Below, piece after piece: positions 1 through 8,153 of a stretch of DNA of 53,615 nt (positions are counted from its first letter, which is position 1; each line of letters begins with the position of its first letter). A model generated the notes under the pieces. It did no database searches. It was not told the DNA's origin and was given only the letters and a program-made list of their open reading frames with translations. The stretch lies in NCBI GenBank assembly GCA_964518595.1, contig CAZFHA010000027.1:1-53615 (forward strand). Reading direction: 5' to 3'. The DNA is from CAZFHA01 sp964518595. GTDB taxonomy: Bacteria; Bacillota; Clostridia; Saccharofermentanales; Saccharofermentanaceae. The translations under genes were made by a program, and so were the position numbers.

Positions 1-1564
1 ATCTCGGCACTGGCTTTCTCTTTGCCTCTACAGAGAAGGTAATGGGCTCCTCCATACCATTTTACTGTACCAAAGGGGTGCTCTACATGGCACATACGTT
101 CTTTGAGTTTTTTCTTGTCTTCTTTGATTCGGATTACGACTTTCTTCTGTGCCCCATAGTCTTCTCTGTCCAAGGTATGGTTAAAGGGGCTAATTTGCGC
201 ATCTGGGGGAATGGATTGTAAGCCTAGTTGATGATTGCCATACATACGAACAGGAACGCAGTTTGTCTGCGGGCCAAAACTAACCGTCTTGAATTGCCCA
301 GAAGACGTGCAGCGAGTGGAACACTGACGGCAAGCGTCCTTGTTCGCATAGACGGTGTTATTGCCTCTCTTTTTTATGGCTGAGAGAATCTTTCCCGTAG
401 GACAAACTACGGTAGTATTGCTCTGTTTTAGAAAACAGCTGCACGCAGAGGGTTCTTGTATTTCTATTGTTAAACCTTTGTCTTTATAACAGTTAGGTAA
501 AAATCCGGCATGTAGGCAGGTTTTTATATCCTCAGGCTTCTGAGAGGCTAACAGCAGAGGGGTGATGCTGGCTTCTTGGTACGCAAGATTGAAAATTCTT
601 TCTTTCTTGTCGTATTTAAGAGCTACTTGAGGTACGGTTCCACTGAAAAGACATTCCAGTATATCTTTTCGGCTCTCGTAGCCTTTGTCCGCAACCACTT
701 CAATCGTCTTGACTCCCAGTTGTTCTTTGGTTTGCTCACATACAGACTGTAAGAGCCCTTGATCGGTGTTATGGTTGGTTACCTTATAGGCAGCGATTAA
801 ATGACTGCCTATATCTACGGCTGTCTGCACATTATAGCAGCAGTGGAAACCATCTTTGGTATGCATCCTTCTGGCCTCAGGATCAGTTAGAAGAAGCTGA
901 CTCTCTCCGCTCTCTTTAAGGTTTTGTAAGTGTGTTTGGTAGAGCTTCTTTCTCTTCTTGAGATCTAGAACGGCCGTCTCAATTTGTTCTGCAGATAAGG
1001 GCTCTTCTGATTCACTTTGATCATTTACATCTAGACCACTTAGGTAAACTGCGAGTTTTTCTTCGATATGTCGTAACTTTTTCTCCAAAACTTCTTGGTT
1101 ATAGCAATTGTCGTCACTATTTTGTGCGCGGAACTTACTGCCATCTACAGCAATAAACTCACGACGATAAAGCCCTAACGTAATGCAGAGTTTAACGAAG
1201 GCCATAAAGACTTGCTTGAGTGCTTGGGATTGTCTTTTCTAAAATCAGCGATGGTGCGAAAATCAGGCTGAAGTTTGCCCAAAAGCCAGAAAAGTTCTAA
1301 ATTACGGCCACATTCCTGTTGTAGCTTTCTACTGGAGCGAATTTTGTAGAAATAACTATAAATATATAGCTTAACCATGTCACTAGGATCGTAGCCAGGC
1401 CGACCTGTACAGGCAGGCTTAGCCTTGGTGAAGCCAAGTTCTTGCATCTCTAAGCTATCCACAAAAGCGTCAATGACACGTACAGGATTATCTTCAGCAA
1501 TATAATCGTCTACACATTCTGGTAGCATAATTTGTTGACGCAAACTTTTTTCTATATAACTCAT
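1..1564 (-). pseudogene. IS1182-type transposase, frameshifted and cut by window edge
   Basis: The first 110 or so residues (start ATG at 1564, ribosome site GAGGTGAT just upstream) have the N-terminal domain of IS1182-family transposases, with the PGYDPSDMVKLYIY and DFRKDNP blocks. Near 1235 the frame is lost: the true continuation (LKQVFMAFVKLCITLGLYRREFIAVDGSKF) is one frame off, consistent with a single deleted base. The second frame then stays open to the left edge. It includes a middle domain (TKDGFHCCYNVQTAVD, VVADKGYES), a Cys-rich segment and the catalytic-region VEHPFGTVKW block. Normal family length is about 450-550 residues, so the C-terminal end lies outside the window. No canonical slippery heptamer sits at the break, so programmed frameshifting is unlikely; decay or a sequencing error fits better. 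Confidence 0.85.
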
Positions 1565-1645
1565 ACTAGATCACCTCACAATATATAGTTATTATACTAT
1601 ATAATTCATAGATATTAAACGCGACTTTTCGGACAGTCTGGCCAC

Positions 1646-1681
1646 AAAAACCTTAGAGAATGTATGCTCTCTAGGGTTTTT
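1646..1681. terminator. bidirectional hairpin terminator between IS element and HAD gene
   Basis: A 14-base arm (AAAAACCTTAGAGA) pairs with TCTCTAGGGTTTTT across an 8-base loop, with one mismatch. There is an A-run on one side and a T-run on the other. It would stop transcripts leaving the IS side or entering from elsewhere. The remainder of 1565-1821 holds only the transposase leader and the short leader of the HAD gene. Confidence 0.6.
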
Positions 1682-1821
1682 ATTTATCTCTGGTCACACT
1701 TTTGGTCACACTTCAACTAATTGAAAGAATCATATTTCCAAGAGATAGTTTTTTCTTTCAGGCAGAAAAAGGGAATTAGAACTTAATTCAATGCTACAAT
1801 AGAAATAAAAGTAGGAAGCTT

Positions 1822-2496
1822 ATGAGTAGATTATGTTTGTTTGATCTTGATGGGACATTAACAGATCCCAAAATTGGTATTACCAAATCAGTCGCCTATG
1901 CGCTTAATTCTTTTGATATTCCTATTACTAACCTTGATCAATTAGTCAAATTTATTGGACCGCCGCTAAAGGATTCCTTCTGCAAATATTACAATTTTTC
2001 AGAAGAAAAAGCTAAAGAAGCAGTGAGCAAATATCGAGAATATTTTTCTGAATTTGGAATTTTTGAGAATCATTTGTATGATGGAATTGTAAATCTACTT
2101 ACTAAGTTAAAAGACACAGATATGATGATGGTAATTGCTACATCGAAGCCAACTGTATATGCTGAAAAAATTGCCGCGCATTTTGACTTTAAAAAATATT
2201 TCGATTTAATAGTTGGAAGTGAGTTTGATGGTAGACGTAGCCGTAAGAACGAGATTATTAATTATGCTTTAAATAAATTTGGCTATGATAAAAAGAACTC
2301 TGTTATTATGATTGGTGACCGTAAACATGATATTATTGGGGGACGTGAGACTGGAATTAGAACCATAGGGGTTACATGGGGATATGGTTCACCTTTAGAA
2401 TTGGAGGCTGCTGAAGCCACCTGGATTGTGGACTCACCGGATGAATTACTCTATACAATTTTAAAAGAGTTGCCTAGGGGGTTGAATGAAAAATAA
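1822..2496 (+). CDS. HAD-superfamily phosphatase (phosphoglycolate phosphatase-like)
   Basis: This 224-residue protein is a class I HAD hydrolase. The nucleophile motif DLDGT lies at residues 8-12 (D8 nucleophile, D10 acid/base). The TSKP motif is near residue 107 and the GDRKHDIIGG metal-binding motif IV near 165-174. The segment after motif I is the helical cap of phosphoglycolate-phosphatase-like members (IGPPLKDSF is typical of that branch), so it should hydrolyse a small phosphomonoester in the cytoplasm; the substrate cannot be read from sequence. The ribosome site GTAGGAAG precedes ATG 1822, and an extended -10 (TGCTACAAT) ends at 1800. Its last codons overlap the start of the next gene by 11 bases, so the two are probably translationally coupled. 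Confidence 0.85.
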   Translation: MSRLCLFDLDGTLTDPKIGITKSVAYALNSFDIPITNLDQLVKFIGPPLKDSFCKYYNFSEEKAKEAVSKYREYFSEFGIFENHLYDGIVNLLTKLKDTDMMMVIATSKPTVYAEKIAAHFDFKKYFDLIVGSEFDGRRSRKNEIINYALNKFGYDKKNSVIMIGDRKHDIIGGRETGIRTIGVTWGYGSPLELEAAEATWIVDSPDELLYTILKELPRGLNEK

Positions 2497-3265
2497 AAAT
2501 AGAAATAAAAATAGCAATTGGTTTTTTATACTTGTACTTGCTGTAGTTGGTATTCTATTTTACAATTCTTTAAAAGATAAAAATAAAAAAAGACTTCACC
2601 TTATGATACTTATAATTGTTGTCGTTGCAATTATTTTATATGAGCCTTTAACTTCGGGTCGTATGCATTTATGGTCTGAAGAATTAGAAGCTCCAATTCA
2701 AATTGCATTAGACGGTGTAACATACACTTTTTCAGAAAACTTAACTGTTGCGGACTTTGAGAAAAATGGGTGGACTTTGGATTATGTTAATGATTTAGAG
2801 GGAGAGTATGTTGATTTAGAAGCAAAACTTATTCCACCTGGAGAAAAAATGAAATTATTTCTTATAAGACATAAGATTTTTATATTGAATCGAATTACAA
2901 TAGCTATAAAAAATAATTCTTCAAATCCAATGCCTTATAATCAATGTGAGTGTATTTATATATTTTTAAATGATAAATTTGGATATGAAATTAATGTAAA
3001 TCTTCCCAAAGGTATAACTTTTGAAGATAGTTATGGAAGAATTGAGGAGGCTTATGGGAAGGGAAAAATAGGATTGATAAAGCTATCTGATGGACAGACA
3101 ATTAATCCTCTATATTATGAAAAAAAACTTATTTATTGGTTTGATTCTCCTTATACTCGTGTGAGGTTTACATTCTTTTTTGGGAAACTAAAAATGATAG
3201 ATATACTCAAGTACAGTAATAGAGAAGAATATGAGCGTTCTCAAAAAGAATATGAACCGTTATAA
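2486..3265 (+). CDS. membrane-anchored protein, paralog 1 of a tandem family
   Basis: Not a named family. This 259-residue protein starts inside the end of the HAD gene. It has two hydrophobic segments (about residues 11-27 and 37-53), then an outer domain with ALDGVTYTFSENLTVADFEKNGW near 73-96, a conserved MPYNQCECI motif around 150, and PKGITFEDSYGRIEEAYGKG around 173-192. The same blocks recur in the two downstream genes. The GI..GDS..RV..AYG pattern recalls small BamE/SmpA-like folds and a widespread clostridial cell-surface family with a ..GW / ..GI..G.S...v...YG layout; this is inference. Compared with its siblings it has an extra N-terminal hydrophobic segment. Low-GC codon use. Confidence 0.6.
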   Translation: MKNKNRNKNSNWFFILVLAVVGILFYNSLKDKNKKRLHLMILIIVVVAIILYEPLTSGRMHLWSEELEAPIQIALDGVTYTFSENLTVADFEKNGWTLDYVNDLEGEYVDLEAKLIPPGEKMKLFLIRHKIFILNRITIAIKNNSSNPMPYNQCECIYIFLNDKFGYEINVNLPKGITFEDSYGRIEEAYGKGKIGLIKLSDGQTINPLYYEKKLIYWFDSPYTRVRFTFFFGKLKMIDILKYSNREEYERSQKEYEPL

Positions 3266-3556
3266 GCAAAAAATTTAAATTTACCAGAATTTCGGATCGA
3301 AGGTTTTGTCACACATTTGCATACTTTTCTCAATGTGCTAGCCTTCTATAACTATCATGAAGCTAATCGTTTTTTCAAATTGGCACTAATTATGAAGTTA
3401 AATTGTAAAAAAGTATATGATATGAAGTGTTCAATGTTTGAAGTAAAGTCTTTGACGAATATTAAAAAGACTATATACTGTTTATACATACAGATAAAAA
3501 CCTTTCCTAAATCCGCTGATGTCTATTTCGTTAATATCTTTAGGAGGAAATAAGCT
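3266..3556 (+). other. intergenic spacer, no convincing gene
   Basis: These 291 bases contain a 78-codon TTG-started reading frame with no ribosome site, no family resemblance and Cys/Phe/Lys-rich AT-driven composition, so I do not call it. The 3' end (AGGAGGAAATAAGCT) is the ribosome site for the GTG start at 3557. Confidence 0.5.
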
Positions 3557-4331
3557 GTGAAGGAGACAAGAAAGCAATATATAAGGCTTTTGATATTAGG
3601 AATTATTGTGATGGCAATCATTTTATATGAACCTATTTCCTCAGGTCAAATTTTTCAAGGGGCAGAGAAGTTAGATATGCCTTTAAGTATTACATTAGAT
3701 GGTGTAGAGTACGCTTTTTCTACAGAATTAACGGTTGCTGAGTTTGAGAAAAATGGATGGACTTTAGTTTCCTATTGGGATGAAAGCCTATCTTATGGAG
3801 ATAACAAATCGGATAAGAAAGTAAAAAGTATAAATGAGATAAATATTACTGAGGAACAGCATAATGATAGAGTTATTCCACCATATAAAACGGCCGTTTT
3901 ATCATACACAAAAACCCCCTGAGGGAAGTAGTTTGTCTACACCTCTAAACAAAGTTACCATATCCATCAGAAATATTAAAAAAGAGATATTACCTTACAA
4001 TCAGTGCGCATGTATGGAAATATATATAAACAGTTATAGTTTTGATATAAGTGTCGAACTTCCCAAAGGAATTCGCTTTGGAGATAGCTATGGGAGAGTT
4101 CAAATGGCTTATGGGAAGGGAAAAAGGGTAGTCCCTTATGAGGAACTAATTTCCGAATCGGCCTCAAATTTACGCTTACATAATGAATCTCGTCTCTTAT
4201 ATTACTTTGATGATCCAAATTGTGGTGCGGAATTTAGATTTGTGAATGGGCGCTTAAAATCAATAGATTATAAAAACTATGCAGGTCTGGAATTAAGTGT
4301 TTATTATCCAAATGGTTTTATGGAAGGTTAA
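3557..4331 (+). pseudogene. membrane-anchored protein, paralog 2, interrupted by a one-base frameshift
   Basis: The gene starts at GTG 3557 after AGGAGG. The product (MKETRKQYIRLL...) has one membrane segment near residues 10-27, then the ITLDGVEYAFS and LTVAEFEKNGW block. The reading frame ends at TGA 3920, directly after a run of five A and five C (3910-3919). From 3903 the +1 frame continues with the rest of the family domain: LPYNQCACMEIYI, then LPKGIRFGDSYGRVQMAYGKG, ending at 4331. Removing one A or one C gives a single 257-residue protein, close to the 259- and 231-residue siblings. It is either a disrupted allele, a phase-variable switch or a base-calling error in the homopolymer. Confidence 0.75.
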
Positions 4332-4564
4332 AAATCTATTTAATTGTTGTGGCGCTTGTGGAAAAAGCCCACTCTCTCCAATTTTTAGTGTTATTTGTAA
4401 TTAGTATTAATATACAAGGTTTAGCATATTTTTAAATTAGGTATACATTGGCTATAAATTACCCGCTGATAGATAAAGGATTTCTTATTTTCTAAGTAAG
4501 ACCAGATTTAACTAGAGTTGTGATAAAGTAATTAATAATGAGGTTTTGGAGGGTGTACATAAAT

Positions 4565-5260
4565 ATGAAGGAAACAAAAAAGCAATATTTAAGGCTTTTT
4601 ATACTAACTGCTATTATTACTTTCGTTCTTTTTTATCAGCCAATTTCTTCAGGGCGTTTTTTCAAAGCCTCAGAAAAATTAGAAATACCTTTAATCATTA
4701 CGTTAGATGGAATAAATTATGCATTTTCAAAAGATTTAACTGCAGCTGAGTTTGAAAAAAATGGGTGGGTATTACTCTCAAGCCTAAACAAAGAGGATGA
4801 AGATATTGGAATTTTTAATGATCTAGTTCAACCCGGAGGAAGTATGTTCCTAACATATCTAAAACTCAACCCCAATACGGGTAGCTCTAGGGGCAATATT
4901 ACTGTGCACATCCAAAATACATCATCTGAGCCTTTGCTATACAATCAATGTGAGTGTAACGGAATAAAAATAAGTGAAGGTCTTGTGCGCTTGAGTGTTT
5001 ATTTTCCTAAAGGGATCACCTTGGGTGATAGTTACGGACGAGTAAAAATGGCGTATTCAAATGTAGAAAGGTTAAAGACATACCACGTGCCTAATCCTTA
5101 TACATTTGATCCAAACGTTGAGATTGTTGATACTTTCTATAGTTTTGATATTTCCAATTATCATATTGATTTAACTTTTTTTAGAGGTCGGTTACGATAT
5201 TTTGAATTACAAAAATTTAAAGAGCTCTCTGATTTGATCAAGGCTAAGCGGATAGATTAA
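4565..5260 (+). CDS. membrane-anchored protein, paralog 3 of the tandem family
   Basis: I choose ATG 4565 rather than the in-frame ATG 4538. A TTTTGGAGGG ribosome site lies about 12 bases upstream, and the product then begins MKETKKQYLRLF, matching paralog 2. The 231-residue protein has one N-terminal membrane segment (about 10-27), ITLDGINYAFS, LTAAEFEKNGW, LLYNQCECNGIKI near 120 and PKGITLGDSYGRVKMAYSN near 145. The rest is probably outside the cell, held by the N-terminal anchor (inference). It lacks the GKG of the YGKG motif seen in the other two. The function is unknown, and the 233-base gap before it suggests its own promoter. Confidence 0.65.
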   Translation: MKETKKQYLRLFILTAIITFVLFYQPISSGRFFKASEKLEIPLIITLDGINYAFSKDLTAAEFEKNGWVLLSSLNKEDEDIGIFNDLVQPGGSMFLTYLKLNPNTGSSRGNITVHIQNTSSEPLLYNQCECNGIKISEGLVRLSVYFPKGITLGDSYGRVKMAYSNVERLKTYHVPNPYTFDPNVEIVDTFYSFDISNYHIDLTFFRGRLRYFELQKFKELSDLIKAKRID

Positions 5261-5340
5261 ACTTTGAAAAATAGAAATTGTCTTCAAACGTGAGATCTAA
5301 GTAACCTTATGATAATGCAGCAAACTCTACGGAGCGTTTA

Positions 5341-5362
5341 TTGTATTCCTGCCTGCATACAA
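5341..5362. promoter_or_regulatory. inverted repeat upstream of the XRE regulator
   Basis: TTGTAT (5341-5346) and ATACAA (5357-5362) are perfect arms separated by 10 bases, 14 bases before the ribosome site. The placement fits an autoregulatory operator, which is inference. Confidence 0.35.
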
Positions 5363-5390
5363 TTATCCTATTAGCGAGGAGGTGAACGGC

Positions 5391-5972
5391 ATGGATTGTA
5401 GTAAGGTAGGAAATTTAATCCTTACTTTAAGGCAAGAAAAGAAAATGACACAAAAGCAACTTGCCGACTTGATGAATATTAGCGATAAAACGATCTCAAA
5501 ATGGGAGAGGGGATTAGGTTGCCCGGATGTATCTCTTCTTGCTGATCTCTCCAAAATATTAGGTGTCAATATTGAAAAAATATTGGCTGGAAATTTGCAT
5601 CCTAACGATGCAGATAGAGGCAATATGAAGAGAATAAAATTTTATGTTTGCCCCATTTGTGGCGGAATACTGACTTCCACAGGGCAAGCAGAAATATCCT
5701 GTTGCGGTCGAAAATTGGAGGTGCTTATACCCAAATTGGCGGAGGCACAACACAAGTTACTGGTCGAAGAAATCGAAGATGATTTCTTTATTACTGTTTC
5801 CCATGATATGGAGCGAGCCCACTTTATCAGTTTTGTAGCATTTGTCACATTTGACAGAGTTTTGATAGTCAAGCTTTATCCTGAACAGGGCGCGGAAGTG
5901 CGGTTTCCAAAAATGTACGGTGGAAAGTTCTATTTTTATTGTACACTACATGGATTTTGGGTGTATGGTTAA
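5391..5972 (+). CDS. XRE-family regulator with C-terminal zinc-ribbon domain
   Basis: The ribosome site GAGGAGGTG (5376-5384) places the start at ATG 5391, six bases on; a GTG at 5382 lies inside that site. Residues 4-60 form a classic HTH_XRE (LRQEKKMTQKQLADLMNIS, DKTISKWERGLGCPDVSLL). Residues near 80-110 carry a CPICGG pair and a CCGR pair, a likely zinc ribbon. The C-terminal part (FFITVSHDMERAHFISFVAF, VRFPKMYGGKFYFYCTLHG) is seen on a group of clostridial XRE regulators. It probably binds DNA and senses an unknown signal. The stop overlaps the start of the CAT remnant by one base. An inverted repeat TTGTAT/ATACAA upstream (5341-5362) may be its operator. Confidence 0.8.
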   Translation: MDCSKVGNLILTLRQEKKMTQKQLADLMNISDKTISKWERGLGCPDVSLLADLSKILGVNIEKILAGNLHPNDADRGNMKRIKFYVCPICGGILTSTGQAEISCCGRKLEVLIPKLAEAQHKLLVEEIEDDFFITVSHDMERAHFISFVAFVTFDRVLIVKLYPEQGAEVRFPKMYGGKFYFYCTLHGFWVYG

Positions 5973-6309
5973 TGATAAATTCAGCGTCATTTCACCCCAT
6001 TGACTTGCAAACATGGCCTATGGCGGAAGCGTTCCACTATTACACCGAGATTGCCCCTACTACCTATACTGTTAACGTATCAATGGATGTAACAGCTATG
6101 CGGAAGAGTTTGAAGGAAAAAGCTTATAAATTCTTCCCAGTATACTTGTTTCTGGTAGAGCGAAGGCCTTGGCAGAGCAACAGGATAGGCGTATTATTAT
6201 GCCTCTTTCAATAACTGTTCACCACGCAACAGCCGAGGGCTATCACCTAAGCAAATTTATTGAGAAACTTCAGTATAATATGTCAAATTTGAACGAATGG
6301 CTGTCATGA
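5972..6309 (+). pseudogene. type A chloramphenicol acetyltransferase-like remnant with internal deletion
   Basis: The N-terminal piece (FHPIDLQTWPMAEAFHYYTE then APTTYTVNVSMDVT and KFFPVYLFLV) is the start of the CAT fold. The C-terminal piece, in a different frame from about 6160, reads RRIIMPLSITVHHATAEGYHLSKF to the TGA at 6307-6309. That includes the catalytic HHATAEG segment (family HHxxxDG, with Asp replaced by Glu here). About half of the normal 210-220 residues are missing between the pieces and the frames do not match, so no trimeric enzyme can be made. The start ATG overlaps the stop of the regulator by one base, so the intact ancestor was a coupled regulator-acetyltransferase pair. 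Confidence 0.75.
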
Positions 6310-6321
6310 AAAGGAGCTATT

Positions 6322-6852
6322 ATGAAAAAAGCGCTTATTATAATTGATATGCAGATCATGCCGTTTATATGGAAAGATTATGGTGGAAAGCCATTGTATA
6401 AGGAGGAGGAATTAATTGAAAATACAAAATCTCTACTCCAAAAAGCTAGACAAGAAGACGCACCAGTTTACTTTGTTTTATATACAGAAAAAGGCGATTC
6501 TCCACGTGCAGAAAATCAGCCCTTGTGGCAAGTTCACCCAGAAATAGTTCAACAGGAACATGACACCTTGGTCGTCAAATACCATGCAGATTCGTTTTTA
6601 CATACTAACTTAGAGCAAAAACTAAAGCAGGACAAGATAACTGATTTAGTGATCTGTGGAGTACAGACCGAATACTGCATTGATACGACTGTGAAAAGTG
6701 CTTATTCTCATGGTTTCACTTGTGAATTGGCTTCAGATGCACACAGTACCTATGACATGGAAAATTTGTCTGCAGAGCAAATTATCAACCATCATAATTT
6801 TATTTTGTCGCAATTTGCTTCAATTAAACCAACTAGCTTGCTGGCCTTTTAG
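6322..6852 (+). CDS. cysteine hydrolase, isochorismatase/nicotinamidase family
   Basis: This 176-residue protein has the family's catalytic triad in the expected places: D9 in LIIIDMQ, K86 in VVKYHADSF and C119 in GVQTEYCIDTT. Family members hydrolyse amide or vinyl-ether bonds through a Cys thioester. The substrate cannot be deduced, and the length suits a stand-alone cytoplasmic hydrolase. The start ATG 6322 follows AAAAGGAGC. It lies 12 bases after the CAT remnant on the same strand and may once have been in its operon. No terminator is visible before the convergent vapC. Confidence 0.85.
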   Translation: MKKALIIIDMQIMPFIWKDYGGKPLYKEEELIENTKSLLQKARQEDAPVYFVLYTEKGDSPRAENQPLWQVHPEIVQQEHDTLVVKYHADSFLHTNLEQKLKQDKITDLVICGVQTEYCIDTTVKSAYSHGFTCELASDAHSTYDMENLSAEQIINHHNFILSQFASIKPTSLLAF

Positions 6853-6893
6853 ATAAGTAGGATATAAGTGATTATTCTTGTGAAGAAATTTAT

Positions 6894-7304
6894 TTATAAT
6901 TCCTCTTTGACCCAGTTCTCTAACTGAAGGTTTTCTACTCTCTCAAATTCTTTCATGTTATTTGTGACTAATATTAGCCCACATGCCTTAGCGTGTGCAG
7001 CAATTAAAGTATCCATAGAACCTATGGGTGTTCCTTTTCGCCGTAAATTGGCACGAATTATTCCATACTCGGTAGCGGCAGTTGTATCAAAGTCTAAAAT
7101 TGTCGGAAGTGTAAGAAATTGAGCCAATGCGTTGGCATTGGTTTCATATCTTTCACTCATTGCAACCCCATACTCTAATTCAGCAAGGGTAATTGAGGAG
7201 ATAGAAATTCCTTCCATCATGTTTAAATGTAACCTTTCAAGGACAGCTTGTGGTTTTTTCTTAATGAGGTACACACATATGTTAGTATCTAGCATGTATT
7301 TCAT
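6894..7304 (-). CDS. vapC: VapC toxin, PIN-domain RNase
   Basis: The 136-residue PIN-domain protein carries acidic residues for Mg2+-dependent RNA cleavage: D6 in MLDTN, E42/E44 in LAELEYG and D98 in SMDTLIAAH. The TNNMKEFERV and LENW ending is typical of the tRNA(fMet)-cleaving VapC branch. The start overlaps the vapB stop by four bases (ATGA), the standard arrangement for a coupled toxin-antitoxin operon. All the key residues I can identify are present, so the toxin looks intact. Confidence 0.9.
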   Translation of the reverse strand: MKYMLDTNICVYLIKKKPQAVLERLHLNMMEGISISSITLAELEYGVAMSERYETNANALAQFLTLPTILDFDTTAATEYGIIRANLRRKGTPIGSMDTLIAAHAKACGLILVTNNMKEFERVENLQLENWVKEEL

Positions 7305-7531
7305 ATATGCTCCCTCTCTTGATGCTCCCCTTGGTCTCGGTCTTCGGCCATGTAGTCTGCTGTAAAACTATTAACACCATCCATAAATATTTCCCAAACT
7401 TGTTCTTTAGGGTATAGCATTACAATTTTTCCAATCTTTTTTACATAGACTTCATCTCCTGAAAAACGATATTCCTTTGGTAGCCGAACAGCTTGGCTTC
7501 GACCATTTTGAAAAATTTTTGCAATTTCCAC
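7301..7531 (-). CDS. vapB: VapB antitoxin, AbrB-like DNA-binding
   Basis: The product has an N-terminal swapped-hairpin AbrB-type DNA-binding region (AKIFQNGRSQAVRLPKEYRF, about residues 4-23) and a C-terminal tail that would wrap the VapC active site. I choose GTG 7531: the AAAGGAGGTG ribosome site at 7547-7538 is eight bases upstream, and the longer frame's GTG at 7540 lies inside that site. The resulting 76-residue length fits VapB. It should neutralise VapC and repress the operon through the palindrome at 7560-7581. Confidence 0.88.
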   Translation of the reverse strand: MEIAKIFQNGRSQAVRLPKEYRFSGDEVYVKKIGKIVMLYPKEQVWEIFMDGVNSFTADYMAEDRDQGEHQEREHI

Positions 7532-7559
7532 AGGTATCACCTCCTTTATCTATATAATT

Positions 7560-7588
7560 AGTATATATCTTGATATATACTATGTCAA
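7560..7588 (-). promoter_or_regulatory. vapBC promoter overlapped by a 22-bp palindromic operator
   Basis: On the minus strand, -35 TTGACA (7588-7583) and -10 TATACT (7565-7560) are 17 bp apart. A perfect inverted repeat, AGTATATATC and GATATATACT around two bases, covers 7560-7581, i.e. the whole spacer and the -10. This is where a VapB dimer would be expected to bind and block polymerase. Confidence 0.75.
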
Positions 7589-7668
7589 CTTTAATGATTT
7601 CTTCCTCTAGTAGAATGACCAAAAAACTGGTATCCTAAGGCGCATAAAGTATTTTTCGAGGGGTGGAT

Positions 7669-8139
7669 ATGCGATTATTATTTAAACAAAGAATGTTTTC
7701 TTGGTTTGACAGTTATGATATCTATGATGAACAGGGACTAACGGTATTTACTGTGCGTGGTAAGCTAGCGTGGGGACATATGCTAGAGATCTATGATGCT
7801 AATAATCACCATGTGGGAACGTTGAAGGAGCGGGTTATCACTTTGCTTCCAAAGTTTGAGATTTATTTGGGAGACCAGTTTGCTGGGGAGATCGTGAAGG
7901 AGTTCACTTTTTTCAAACCTTCTTTTTCAGTTCGCTGTAATGGCTGGCAGGTAGAGGGTGATTTTTTTGAATGGGATTATCAGATTAGAAATGGAGCTGA
8001 AGTGGTGGCAACCATCCAAAAGCAGCTGCTTAATTGGACGGATACCTATATCATAGATATTAATAATCCAGATAATCAGCTGCTGGCTTTGATGGTGGTT
8101 CTTGCTATTGATGCAGTAAAGTGCAGCCAAAGGAATTAA
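7669..8139 (+). CDS. LURP-one-related / YxjI-type protein
   Basis: The 156-residue protein (MRLLFKQRMFSWFDSYDIYD, FTVRGKLAWGHMLEIYD, HVGTLKERVITLLPKFEIYLG) matches the LOR/YxjI family, a tubby-like 12-stranded barrel. The repeated pattern of a modified Tyr/Asp-rich strand followed by G-rich turns is clear over the full length. The molecular role of bacterial members is not established. The ATG at 7669 follows GAGGGGTGG; the GTG at 7663 is inside that site. It converges with the aldo-keto reductase, the two stops lying 14 bases apart with no hairpin between. Confidence 0.75.
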   Translation: MRLLFKQRMFSWFDSYDIYDEQGLTVFTVRGKLAWGHMLEIYDANNHHVGTLKERVITLLPKFEIYLGDQFAGEIVKEFTFFKPSFSVRCNGWQVEGDFFEWDYQIRNGAEVVATIQKQLLNWTDTYIIDINNPDNQLLALMVVLAIDAVKCSQRN

Positions 8140-8153
8140 GCGGTTGTTCTGCG

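Noticed and set aside
1175..1564. Programmed frameshift in the IS1182-type transposase
   Set aside because: No slippery heptamer at the break, and the family is normally a single frame; mutation is simpler.
3317..3553. 78-residue TTG-started frame between paralogs 1 and 2
   Set aside because: No ribosome site, no recognisable motif, AT-driven composition; the downstream gene starts four bases after its stop and has its own ribosome site.
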